Of a stretch of DNA of 64,000 nucleotides, positions 34,592 through 41,928 are shown one piece after another. This DNA comes from Pseudoxanthomonas yeongjuensis (GTDB taxonomy: Bacteria; Pseudomonadota; Gammaproteobacteria; Xanthomonadales; Xanthomonadaceae). Where the stretch lies: contig NZ_PDWT01000001.1 in the NCBI RefSeq assembly GCF_010093345.1, positions 806,001-870,000 of the forward strand, given 5' to 3'. The notes under the pieces are model-generated. The model was not told the DNA's origin. It searched no databases and worked only from the letters and a program-made list of their open reading frames with translations. Each line of letters opens with the position of its first letter. Positions within the stretch are counted from its first letter, which is position 1. The translations under genes were made by a program, and so were the position numbers.

Positions 34592-36001
34592 TCAGAAACT
34601 CTGCGACAGGGCGAGCTCCCGTTCCAGGTTGCGGCGCCGACCTTGCGCCGTTGCATTCGATCCGGCCAAGCCCAGTTGTTGCGAAAGCTTCTTCGCCGCC
34701 GTCCGCAGCTCGGGAACCGCGGTGATCTCCCACAGATGGCCACGCAGCAAGGGACCCAGGCAGTAAAGACCGGCGATGGGGGCGCCGCGGCTGTCGAGGA
34801 CTTCGAGCGAGTCACTCACGTTCACGCCCAATCCGTGTGCATCCGCGCTGATGAGTCCCGCCTCGTGCAGATGCGATGCAAGCGGATGCGTGGTCTGCGC
34901 GATGTCCGTATCCAGCCCGGTCGCCCGGATCACGTAGTCGAACCGCTCCACTCCGATCTGTTCGCTGCCACGCTCGCGGATCAGCACATGCGCACCGTCC
35001 GTCCGCAGTCCGGCCCGGACCAGGCGACCCGCACGCATGTCGAGCTGGCCGGAGGCCCGCAGATCGTCCAGCACCGCGCCGACTTCCGGGGCGACACGAT
35101 GCCGGACCACTTCCCAGTACGAACGGACATGGCGCAGGAACCGCGCGCGATCGCGCGCCGGCAACCCACGCCAGAAGTCCTGCAGGTGCGGGCGCAATGC
35201 GTCGATCGCGCTGCGCCAGTCGGGTATGACGCGCGCCAACGGTCGGATCGCGGCGACCAGCTGGCGGATGCTGTAGGTGCGCAGCGCCTGCTGGAGGCTG
35301 GGTGGCAACTCGATGGCAGGCCCCGGTTCCGGCTGGTGGGACTGGGGGACCAGGCCATGGCGCGAGATCGCCACGATCCCGCCAGTGTGTCCGCGCTTCG
35401 ACAGGCTCATGACCACGTCGGCCATGGTCAGCCCGGTGCCCACGATCAGCACGCGTGCGTCCGGCTGGATCTTGTCCAGTGCGTTGTCCTGCCACGGCCA
35501 TGCGACGTATCGCTGGCTCTGCGCGAGCCGCGGCCCGACGCCTGCCAAACGCTGTGGAGCGAGCGCGCCCAGCGCCAGCACGACGCGGTCGCTGGCGAAG
35601 TAGCTTCCATCGTCCAGGTGCACCCGAAAACCGTCGCCGATGCGATCAACCGCGATCGCTTCCTGGCGCAGCAGGGTCAGGTTGGTCGCGTGCGCCTTCG
35701 CCTTGTGCAGGCGGTCGGTCAGGTATTCGCCATAGGCAAGGCGCGGCAGGAATCCATTGCGTCCCTGCGGTCCGAGATGCAGCCAGTCCGCGAATTCCCC
35801 GGCGTTGTCCGGGTCCGCGCCAAGGTGTCCAGCGCGCACGTTCAACAGGTGCTCGGGTCTTGTTTCCCCATAAGCCACGCCACGTCCGAAAGTTTCGTCC
35901 ACTCCGACCAGGCAGACTTCGGTCGCGGTTTCACTCTCGGAAGCGAGCAACGTGGCCAAGGTGTTGCCGCTGAAACCGGCACCGATGATGGTGATACGCA
36001 T
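34592..36001 (-). CDS. FAD/NAD(P)-binding oxidoreductase
   Basis: A 469-residue flavoprotein of the NAD_binding_9 / hydroxy-acylase-like oxidoreductase type. The FAD motif is MRITIIGAGFSGN, followed by FGRGVAYGE and HLLNVRAGHLGA, typical of this group. A second nucleotide fold (VLIVGTGLTMADVVMSL) is present mid-protein. GAGGGGC lies 8 nt before the ATG at 36001, so this start is chosen over one nine codons upstream. Substrate unknown; cytoplasmic. Confidence 0.85.
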   Translation of the reverse strand: MRITIIGAGFSGNTLATLLASESETATEVCLVGVDETFGRGVAYGETRPEHLLNVRAGHLGADPDNAGEFADWLHLGPQGRNGFLPRLAYGEYLTDRLHKAKAHATNLTLLRQEAIAVDRIGDGFRVHLDDGSYFASDRVVLALGALAPQRLAGVGPRLAQSQRYVAWPWQDNALDKIQPDARVLIVGTGLTMADVVMSLSKRGHTGGIVAISRHGLVPQSHQPEPGPAIELPPSLQQALRTYSIRQLVAAIRPLARVIPDWRSAIDALRPHLQDFWRGLPARDRARFLRHVRSYWEVVRHRVAPEVGAVLDDLRASGQLDMRAGRLVRAGLRTDGAHVLIRERGSEQIGVERFDYVIRATGLDTDIAQTTHPLASHLHEAGLISADAHGLGVNVSDSLEVLDSRGAPIAGLYCLGPLLRGHLWEITAVPELRTAAKKLSQQLGLAGSNATAQGRRRNLERELALSQSF

Positions 36002-36216
36002 GGCATGCCCCTCGGTAATGAATGGCATGCTTTTTAGCAGCAGGCTCTGCGGTGAATGTAATGAAACGGTTATCGCCGATCATCAACCCCAGAGCCGTCG
36101 CGCTTGCCGACAGCCGACCACTACCGGAAACGTTGAGCTGCCTTGCCTGACGCAACTTGCCGCATCACGAATCGCAATATGCTTATGCACAATTGACGAA
36201 TTCCGCTTTGGAGCCC

Positions 36217-36379
36217 GCATAGGTTTGGGTTAACGAAGTGAATCCCAATTGCCCCTTTCACACTGCGTGATCCCCAATTCTCTCGGCGCATTCCAATCCA
36301 TTGGCAATTATTTTTTGCGTCGATGCCTCATTGCTCCCTCTTCGCCATGCACATTTGGGTTCGCAAGCTCACCCCGACC
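36217..36379. repeat. paired inverted hairpin element, copy A (BIME/MITE-like)
   Basis: Two hairpins in opposite orientation, one reading TTTGGGTTAACGAAGTGAAT (from 36223) and the other TTGGGTTCGCAAGCTCACCC (from 36355), flank about 100 nt. A diverged copy with the same layout is at 38592-38766. Confidence 0.55.
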
Positions 36380-36433
36380 TATATCACGCGCTTCCGCCCT
36401 GCGCATGCCGGCAAAGAATATTTGACCCAGGGA

Positions 36434-36460
36434 TGTCACAGCCGCCTGCCGTGGATCGTC
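36434..36460 (+). promoter_or_regulatory. ECF41-type promoter
   Basis: TGTCACA at 36434-36440, exactly 16 nt, then CGTC at 36457-36460. This equals the published ECF41 consensus (TGTCACA-N16-CGTC). It lies 34 nt before the decarboxylase ATG, so the sigma factor encoded downstream should drive its own operon from here. Confidence 0.85.
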
Positions 36461-36493
36461 GAACCTGCGAATCCAACGCCCAGGAGGCACCCC

Positions 36494-36931
36494 ATGTCCC
36501 GTCCCGACGCACCCATCCTGCTCCAGAAACAACTTCCCGACGTCGTGCAGGCCCTGCTTGCCGTGTATACGCCGATCAACAAAGCAGCGGCGCCCGAGCC
36601 GGGCCTGCAGCATCTCGTCGTACTGCGCGCGTCGCAGATCAACCAGTGCGGCTACTGCGTGAAAATGCATACGCGCGAGGCGCGCGCCGATGGTGAAACC
36701 AACGAACGTCTGGATCGGCTGGTCGTCTGGCGCCATGTTGGCGACTACAGTCCCCGTGAACGTGCCGCGCTCGCATGGACCGAGGCCCTGACCCAGCTCG
36801 ATCCGCGCGCCGATTACGGCCCGTTGCGCGCCGAGCTGCGTGCGCATTTCAGCGATGCGGAAATCGCCGCCTTGACCGCCACTATCGCAATGATCAATGT
36901 ATGGAATCGCATCCAGGTTTCTGATCATTGA
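36494..36931 (+). CDS. carboxymuconolactone decarboxylase family protein (AhpD-like)
   Basis: A 145-residue CMD-fold protein with the redox pair C52-G-Y-C55 followed by H59, as in AhpD-type peroxidase reductases. AGGAGG precedes the ATG at 36494. It is the COE-type partner gene characteristic of ECF41 sigma factors and has a perfect ECF41 promoter. The physiological substrate is not known for this family. Confidence 0.92.
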   Translation: MSRPDAPILLQKQLPDVVQALLAVYTPINKAAAPEPGLQHLVVLRASQINQCGYCVKMHTREARADGETNERLDRLVVWRHVGDYSPRERAALAWTEALTQLDPRADYGPLRAELRAHFSDAEIAALTATIAMINVWNRIQVSDH

Positions 36932-36932
36932 C

Positions 36933-37832
36933 ATGAGCGAGGCGGATCCCGCGCTGCGTTTCCAGGCCGCCCGGCCGATGCTGCTCGGGCTGGCCTACCG
37001 CATCCTCGGTTCGCGCGCCGACGCCGAGGATGCGGTGCAGGACACCTTCCTGAAATGGCAGGCTAATGAACGCGGCGACATCGTCAACGCCGAGGCCTGG
37101 CTGACCACGGCCTGTACGCGCCATTGCCTGGACCTGCTCAAGGCGGCGGATCGCGCACGCGTCGATTACGTCGGCACGTGGTTGCCCGAGCCCGTGCAGA
37201 CCGCAGGCGATGCCACAGGCGACGATGATCCGTCCCGGGCGGCGACGCTGGCTTCCTCGTTGACGACCGCTTTCCTGCTGGCGCTGCAACGGCTGACGCC
37301 CAAGGAGCGCGCGGCCTATCTGCTCCACGAGATTTTCGATCGCCCTTATCCGGAAGTGGCCGCGACCCTGGAACTGCAGGAACCTGCGTGCCGCCAGCTG
37401 GTGACCCGCGCACGCCAGCACATCGGGCATGAGCGCGTGCGCCACGATACGCCGCCGGCCCGGCAGCGGCGCCTGCTGGATGCTTTCCGCGAGGCGATCA
37501 GCACAGGCTCGACCGCCGTGCTGGCGACGCTGCTGTCCGACGACGTGCGCCTGTCGTCCGATGGCGGCGGCAAGGTCACCGCGGCCCGACGCGTGATGCG
37601 TGGGCCGGGCGAGGTGCTGCGCTTCATCGAGGCCGGTCTGCACATCTGGTGGCCGCCAGAAGCGCTGGTGGAAGTCCCGCTCAACGGCGAGCCTGGCTTC
37701 GTCGTGCGCGATGGCGATGGCATCGTCGCGACGGTCTCATTCGCCTGGAACGACGCCGGCCAGCTGCAGGACGTCTTCATCATGCGCAACCCGGACAAGC
37801 TGGCGCGCGTTGGCGGGCCAGCGATCCACTAG
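36933..37832 (+). CDS. ECF41-family RNA polymerase sigma factor
   Basis: A 299-residue extracytoplasmic-function sigma factor with fused C-terminal SnoaL-like domain. Region 2 (YRILGSRADAEDAVQDTFLKW) and region 4 (LTPKERAAYLLHEIFDRPYPEVA) are clear. The three ECF41 signatures are present: WLPEP at 83-87, DGGGK (usually DGGGR) at 210-214 and NPDKL at 286-290. The C-terminal domain replaces a separate anti-sigma factor. The ATG is 1 nt after the CMD stop, so the genes are coupled. Confidence 0.95.
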   Translation: MSEADPALRFQAARPMLLGLAYRILGSRADAEDAVQDTFLKWQANERGDIVNAEAWLTTACTRHCLDLLKAADRARVDYVGTWLPEPVQTAGDATGDDDPSRAATLASSLTTAFLLALQRLTPKERAAYLLHEIFDRPYPEVAATLELQEPACRQLVTRARQHIGHERVRHDTPPARQRRLLDAFREAISTGSTAVLATLLSDDVRLSSDGGGKVTAARRVMRGPGEVLRFIEAGLHIWWPPEALVEVPLNGEPGFVVRDGDGIVATVSFAWNDAGQLQDVFIMRNPDKLARVGGPAIH

Positions 37833-37888
37833 GCCGTGAGCAGATGACGGAAAGCCGCCGGCGACCACTACGTCGCTGGCCTGGGAGT

Positions 37889-37998
37889 CGAACCGGTGGG
37901 TTCCAGGTATCGAATCGGAGAGCTCCAGGAGTCGAACTGGAGGGTCCTGGGAACCGAACCGGAGGGTTCCGGGAGTCGAACCGGCGGGTTTCACGGAC
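37889..37998. repeat. 22-bp tandem repeat, five units
   Basis: Units begin CGAA at 37889, 37911, 37933, 37955 and 37977. The consensus is near CGAACCGGAGGGTTCCGGGAGT; two units contain a perfect GAACC-N4-GGTTC hairpin. It lies in the convergent gap between the sigma factor and the next membrane-protein gene. Confidence 0.85.
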
Positions 37999-38056
37999 AA
38001 CCGAGCTGGCAATCCGCCTGCGGGTTCCGGTCTGCAGGGGCCTTGTCGGGAATCAG

Positions 38057-38491
38057 TCAGTCCAGGATCTCGGGCGCTATCCGGTGGTGCTCATGCATCT
38101 CGATGGCTGCCTTCAATAGACCGACATAGCCGAGCCCCAGGGTCAGGACACCGAAGCTCACTTCCTTGAGGATGCCGCCCTTGGCGACATACAGGCCGTA
38201 TATTCCGAGCAACAGGAAGATCAGCGTCGTGGCCGAGATCGCGACCAGCGCGATCATTCCCTTCCGCGGGCTCTGCCAGACCTTCTTCGAAAATTCGTTC
38301 TGCGTTTTCGTCGTGTCCTGCAGCGTCGAGAAACCGACGCCCAGCCCGCTGAAGATCAACGCATTGTTGAGCGACGGCCAGAACGTGTCGAAACCGATGA
38401 AGTACGGATAGACCATGTAACCAAGCGCAATCAGCAGCAGCGGATACTGCAGATAGCTGATGATCTGGAAAAGCTGCTTTACCTTGCCCAT
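38057..38491 (-). CDS. four-helix membrane protein, unknown
   Basis: A 144-residue protein with four hydrophobic segments (about 9-30, 41-56, 80-101 and 112-129) and a charged central loop, TKTQNEFSKKVWQSPRKG. No family is recognised. It is convergent with the ECF41 sigma gene. Confidence 0.65.
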   Translation of the reverse strand: MGKVKQLFQIISYLQYPLLLIALGYMVYPYFIGFDTFWPSLNNALIFSGLGVGFSTLQDTTKTQNEFSKKVWQSPRKGMIALVAISATTLIFLLLGIYGLYVAKGGILKEVSFGVLTLGLGYVGLLKAAIEMHEHHRIAPEILD

Positions 38492-38591
38492 GTATCCGTG
38501 GCTCCCCGCCCTTCTTCGCTGGCTGTTGCAGCATCCTAGCTCACAGCAGGCCCAAGCGGCATCCAGGAATCATGGAGAGCTCGCATGGCTC

Positions 38592-38766
38592 GCATAGTTC
38601 GGGGTGAACGAAGTGAACTCCAACAGCCCTCGACTTTCAGTCTGCGCACAGGCTCCGACTCCGACGGCGCCCCCCAATCAACGGGTGTTGCTTTCACTGG
38701 CGTATTGGCAGAGGAAACTATGAGGCCAGTCCAAAGTGCATGTTGGAATTCGCAAGTTCACCCCAC
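38592..38766. repeat. paired inverted hairpin element, copy B (BIME/MITE-like)
   Basis: The left hairpin contains GGGGTGAACGAAGTGAACTC and the right contains TTGGAATTCGCAAGTTCACC; the outer sequences are approximate inverted repeats. The internal sequence aligns loosely with copy A at 36217-36379 (shared CTTTCA, CTGCG, CGGCGC and CCAATC). Confidence 0.5.
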
Positions 38767-38857
38767 GTCACTGAAACCGTTGCGTTGCGACCCGAAGCGG
38801 ACATATGCATGAACCAGCAAAGGTGATAAAGACTCAGCATCTCCTCTGGATACTGCT

Positions 38858-39043
38858 ATGGACGTCTTATCACCGCCTACTACTAAAGAGGACGGATTAC
38901 ACGAACATGTTGTCGCATGCAGCACCTCATTAGTGGGGGCGCAAGCCGGAATCGATCAAGCCATTCGCTATGCAGCGATGCTGGGCGCGCCAGTAGGAAT
39001 TGTCAGCGATGGCCGACAATGGATTGGCTTTAGGGCCTCATGA
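38858..39043 (+). pseudogene. fragment resembling a restriction-type nuclease N-terminal domain
   Basis: A 61-residue frame. The part GIDQAIRYAAMLGAPVGIVSDGRQWIGFRAS matches in pattern the end of type I restriction/HsdR-like nuclease domains (QA..YA..LGAP..IVTDGR.W). There is no ribosome site, and both ends of the expected domain are missing. Probably a degraded remnant of an accessory gene left of the tRNA-Val island. Confidence 0.35.
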
Positions 39044-39086
39044 TCTGACGGGTTACCACCAACCGATGGTCTCGCAGCAGTAGCGC

Positions 39087-39169
39087 AGCCCGGGTAGAGC
39101 GCAGCGAAACCCGGGGCCCTTGGCGGATCAATTGAAGAGCACCGGGCTTCGCTGCGCTCTACCCGGGCT
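39087..39169. repeat. REP palindrome, AGCCCGGGTAGAGCGCAGCG type
   Basis: Arms of 28 nt (39087-39114 and 39142-39169) with one difference, around a 27-nt loop. This CCCGGGTAGAGCGCAGC unit is a different REP subtype from the others in the window. Confidence 0.85.
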
Positions 39170-39185
39170 ACCGTTTGCTACGCGC

Positions 39186-39223
39186 AACGAAAAAGGCCAC
39201 GCGCTAGGGCGGCCTTTTTCGTT
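39186..39223 (-). terminator. intrinsic terminator after tRNA-Val
   Basis: AACGAAAAAGGCC and GGCCTTTTTCGTT form a perfect 13-bp stem over a 12-nt loop, starting 8 nt beyond the tRNA 3' end on the minus strand. Confidence 0.85.
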
Positions 39224-39230
39224 GAGACAT

Positions 39231-39305
39231 TGGTGGGCGGTGCAGGGTTCGAACCTGCGACCCTTGCCGTGTGAAGGCAATGCTCTACCGCTGAGCTAAC
39301 CGCCC
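39231..39305 (-). tRNA. tRNA-Val (CAC)
   Basis: 75 nt including encoded CCA. The acceptor stem GGGCGGT pairs with ACCGCCC, the D arm is GCTCAGCGGTAGAGC, the anticodon arm is TTGCC-TTCACAC-GGCAA with anticodon CAC, and the T arm contains GGTTCGAACC. It is the intact copy at the left end of the island; its first 37 nt are duplicated at 41929-41965. Confidence 0.95.
39269..39305. repeat. island attachment site, left copy (inside tRNA-Val)
   Basis: 37 bp identical to 41929-41965, covering tRNA positions 1-37, from the 5' end to just past the anticodon. Direct repeat of a site-specific integration event. Confidence 0.85.
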
Positions 39306-39353
39306 TGAAATCAATAACTTACAAGCGATAGAGACGCCCAGTTTTCGCTGGTT

Positions 39354-39371
39354 GATACCCCATGGGGTATC
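39354..39371. repeat. perfect palindrome near left end of island
   Basis: GATACCCCATGGGGTATC is an 18-bp perfect palindrome. TTGATACCCCATG recurs near the right end at 41824-41836, followed by ATACCCCA. These look like arm-type binding sites of a tyrosine recombinase. Confidence 0.6.
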
Positions 39372-39476
39372 GGATTCACCTCGCTAGCTGCATAGCATAA
39401 CAAAAAATTTATTTGGCACAAAATTAATAGAGCATTGCCGTAGGACAGCAACGTTCGTGGTCACCCGACTGAGCCA

Positions 39477-40121
39477 CTAGCCTACGCATCCCTCGGCAAT
39501 CACTCTCATGTCGTCAAGCCAGGACACGAACGCATGTTGGGAGGTTACAGGGTCACGCCAAGCAGTTGCTTCCACTGGATGCCTTATGCGTGATGCGGTG
39601 TAAAAGGGTGAGAGAGCTTCCACATCAGCCTTATTCTGATGGTTGAGATGGGCGCATGCGTTGCGGACTAGCTGACAGTGTTTTGGACCATGTAAGCCGC
39701 CGCCTAGGTTTCGGACGAGGGTTGCTGCATTGCCGGGATTCAACTGAGTAACAACCCTAGTGATAACCAGGGGGTCACCCCAAGTTGGTTCGAACCGCAT
39801 CACGCTATTCTCTGAACCAGCGTCGATGGGGCGGCGTTGCTTCACCTGGGTTGCAATATAGGAAGCCCGCTGCCAAGTGGCTGGTGCAATGGAGGCGGCA
39901 TGAACGACCCCGCTTGCTGTTGTGCAGCCCGTGCTAGATCTCATAACGACCAATCGAACGAATCCGCAATACGCCTGCCAGGCATCCGATAACGCACCTT
40001 CGAGTCGGTGTCTCCGTTTCAGCCGGTCCGACTGAGCAACCAGAAGCAGCGCATCCTTAAACGCCTGCTCGCATCTGGCGAGCTTGAGCTCCAGCGCGAA
40101 TCGCAGCGGGAACAGTTCCAC
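39477..40121 (-). CDS. putative HEPN-family ribonuclease, partner of DUF262 protein
   Basis: A 214-residue helical protein. The segment QLVRNACAHLNHQNKAD contains R-N-A-C-A-H, an RX4H motif as found in HEPN ribonucleases and toxins. An N-terminal helix bundle precedes it. The start is GTG at 40121 with GAGGGG just upstream, 13 nt after the DUF262 stop, so the two are co-transcribed. The pairing resembles reported DUF262 associations with MAE_28990/MAE_18760-type HEPN proteins. The predicted role is RNA cleavage in phage defence or dormancy. The family call rests on one motif plus context. Confidence 0.6.
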   Translation of the reverse strand: MELFPLRFALELKLARCEQAFKDALLLVAQSDRLKRRHRLEGALSDAWQAYCGFVRLVVMRSSTGCTTASGVVHAASIAPATWQRASYIATQVKQRRPIDAGSENSVMRFEPTWGDPLVITRVVTQLNPGNAATLVRNLGGGLHGPKHCQLVRNACAHLNHQNKADVEALSPFYTASRIRHPVEATAWRDPVTSQHAFVSWLDDMRVIAEGCVG

Positions 40122-40134
40122 CGAAGCCCCTCGC

Positions 40135-41184
40135 CTACAGCTGGTCTCTCAGTGCAGCGCAGATTATGGAAATGCGCTCAGTTCTTTGCGCCGCCCGGTT
40201 CGAACCTGCACTCATCGCTTCGACATACTCTGGATAACGGGACATGTCCTTGCTCTCGTGAGCGGCGGCCAATTCTAGAAGGTTGGCTACAGCACGCTCA
40301 GGGGGGCAGCCAAACGGCTGACCTATTGGTGCAATCCCTGTTTCTTCAAGAAAGTTCTTCAAGCCGTAGGCGTTATGGTAAAGAGCGCAAAACAGCGCAT
40401 GCAGAGCGAACGGCTTCGTCATATACGACCCCCGTATGGGCGACAGGTCGCGTGCGATAACGTCGAACATCTGCAAGATTATCTTCTCAACGTTCTCCGC
40501 CTGCGGATAGGCACTGTCGTAGCGCTTATAGAGAACGTGTAGTTTTGCATCACTGGTACTAACGACACCCTCTTCGATGGCCAACACAACGTCTGCGACA
40601 AACGCCGCATCTGCCATTCTTACAATCTGTCGTGTAGTAAAAACATCCCACTCGGCCAACAATCCTGCTCGATCAAGCACACGATTGACCATGTCCTTGA
40701 ACTCACCAAAGAACTCAGAGTGCCTCTTCTCTGCAGCGTTTAATGGCAAGGTGTATGCATTCATGCGGCGGAACATCTGAAGGATCTCAGTTCTGCCTGC
40801 ATCCCGTATTACGTCGCTTGATACGACATAGAACAGGAAAGCGTCCTGCGTGTCATCGTCCAGATCAGAGAATTTCAGGCCATGATACTTCGCCGAGTTC
40901 TTACCTAGCGCGAACTTGTCTCCCAGAAAATCCTGGATGGTGGTGATGCGTTGCTGACCGTCAACGATCTCGGTCTTGACCTTCTTAGACTTTCGATCCA
41001 GGAACTCATGGAGATATATTTTGGGGAATGCATAGCCTTCGAGAATCGTGTCTATGAAATAGCTTCTCGACGCATTCGGCCATAGCCCTGGCGATCGCTG
41101 GTAATCTCGATTGGCAACAAGGTCGCCTCGGACCAACATGTCGCGCAGGTTCGCAATGGACAATTTGCTTTCGTCGAGCTTCAT
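40135..41184 (-). CDS. DUF262 family protein (ParB/GmrSD-type nuclease domain)
   Basis: A 349-residue protein. The N-terminal DUF262 domain has the hallmarks RDYQRSPGLWPNASRSYFID, then TILEGYAFPKIYL, then EIVDGQQRITTIQDFL. The DGQQR motif is the conserved core shared with GmrS-type ParB-like enzymes. The C-terminal half is helical. ATG at 41184 with GGAG upstream; a GTG one codon earlier is also possible. It lies between an Xre regulator and the HEPN gene. DUF262 proteins act in several nucleic-acid defence systems, usually as NTP-dependent nuclease or sensor subunits. Confidence 0.85.
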   Translation of the reverse strand: MKLDESKLSIANLRDMLVRGDLVANRDYQRSPGLWPNASRSYFIDTILEGYAFPKIYLHEFLDRKSKKVKTEIVDGQQRITTIQDFLGDKFALGKNSAKYHGLKFSDLDDDTQDAFLFYVVSSDVIRDAGRTEILQMFRRMNAYTLPLNAAEKRHSEFFGEFKDMVNRVLDRAGLLAEWDVFTTRQIVRMADAAFVADVVLAIEEGVVSTSDAKLHVLYKRYDSAYPQAENVEKIILQMFDVIARDLSPIRGSYMTKPFALHALFCALYHNAYGLKNFLEETGIAPIGQPFGCPPERAVANLLELAAAHESKDMSRYPEYVEAMSAGSNRAAQRTERISIICAALRDQL

Positions 41185-41243
41185 CACGATCTCCAGTAAG
41201 ACGATGAACGCATGGCCGCGAAGCCCTGCCCTGCAAATAGGCG

Positions 41244-41486
41244 TCAGCCTTTTTTATGGTCCACAAGTCGGATCAATTCAGATGGCTCTACATCAAGGCC
41301 TCGACACACCATCAAAAAATCAATCACGTCCAACCGCCGCTCACCCTTTTCATACTTCGAAACGAAAGACTGAGTTCGAGCCAGCTTGGCAGCTAGTTCG
41401 ACCTGGGTAAGGCCAGCTGCCTCGCGTGCTGCTATCAGCTCTCGCCGCAGCAAGACGTACTCATGGCTATTTAGCACCCGCGTCAT
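41244..41486 (-). CDS. Xre-family HTH regulator
   Basis: An 80-residue protein. The helix-turn-helix is REAAGLTQVELAAKLARTQS followed by FVSKYEKGERRL, a classic Xre/Cro-type domain occupying most of the protein. It is the first gene of the minus-strand cassette Xre-DUF262-HEPN, and it probably represses its own operon through the inverted repeat just upstream at 41503-41526. Confidence 0.88.
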   Translation of the reverse strand: MTRVLNSHEYVLLRRELIAAREAAGLTQVELAAKLARTQSFVSKYEKGERRLDVIDFLMVCRGLDVEPSELIRLVDHKKG

Positions 41487-41502
41487 TCAGCGAGGCTATA
41501 GC

Positions 41503-41526
41503 CCAAAATGGAATAACCCATTTTGG
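41503..41526. promoter_or_regulatory. candidate Xre operator
   Basis: CCAAAATGG and CCATTTTGG, a perfect 9-bp inverted repeat with a 6-nt spacer, lie between the divergent Xre and AlpA-like genes. A TATATT box for the plus-strand gene lies at about 41532-41537, so binding here would cover its -35 region. Confidence 0.6.
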
Positions 41527-41583
41527 ACTATTATATTAGTCAGGCATGGCGCGGTGCCATGTGAAAGCAGGAGGATGGCGAGA

Positions 41584-41793
41584 ATGCGCAGGCAAACGAG
41601 GGAACTGAAACCGCCTATGCAGGACGAGTTTCTAACGACAAGAGAAGCGGCCGCCTTAACCAAGATGAGCGCAGCCTGGTATGAGAAAGCGAGGTGGCAA
41701 AAACGCGGGCCACCATTCCTGAGAAAAGGCCGAGCTGTTCGATACCTGCGGAGCGAGCTGATGAATTGGTGGACGGAAAATCCCGACCAGTAA
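41584..41793 (+). CDS. AlpA/excisionase-like HTH protein
   Basis: A 69-residue winged-helix protein of the MerR/excisionase type: FLTTREAAALTKMSAAWYEK, then GPPFLRKGRAVRYLRSELMNWW. Such proteins act as recombination directionality factors or AlpA-type activators in integrative elements. GCAGGAGG lies 9 nt before the ATG at 41584; another ATG at 41575 is too close to the ribosome site. It is divergent from the Xre gene. No integrase is found beside it. Confidence 0.75.
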   Translation: MRRQTRELKPPMQDEFLTTREAAALTKMSAAWYEKARWQKRGPPFLRKGRAVRYLRSELMNWWTENPDQ

Positions 41794-41928
41794 GCGCGAA
41801 AAGTCACTATGGACTGACTTACTTGATACCCCATGCATACCCCACAGCGTAGGGACTCAGCAAGCACTGAAGTCAAAAGCTATACAGCGTAAGGGTTTTG
41901 AGCTGTGGCAGTCACCGCTGACTTACAG

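Larger units (their letters stand above)
36002..36493. other. non-coding interval with paired hairpins and the ECF41 promoter
   Basis: 492 nt. It contains the paired palindromic element at 36217-36379 and the promoter at 36434-36460. No convincing gene is seen, and codon character is absent. Confidence 0.7.
38492..39230. other. gene-poor interval left of tRNA-Val
   Basis: 739 nt with the paired hairpin element (38592-38766), a gene fragment (38858-39043), a REP (39087-39169) and the tRNA terminator (39186-39223). No intact gene is supported. The composition is lower in GC than the flanks. Confidence 0.65.

Noticed and set aside
37889-37998. 22-bp repeats as a CRISPR array
   Set aside because: Units are directly contiguous without spacers and no cas gene is nearby.
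38585-38812. 75-residue frame beginning MARIVRGERSELQQ
   Set aside because: It overlaps the paired-hairpin repeat, has no ribosome site and no protein-like composition.
39477-40121. 214-residue island protein as the missing integrase
   Set aside because: No R-H-R-Y tyrosine recombinase or serine recombinase motifs; the RX4H segment and coupling to DUF262 fit a HEPN protein better.
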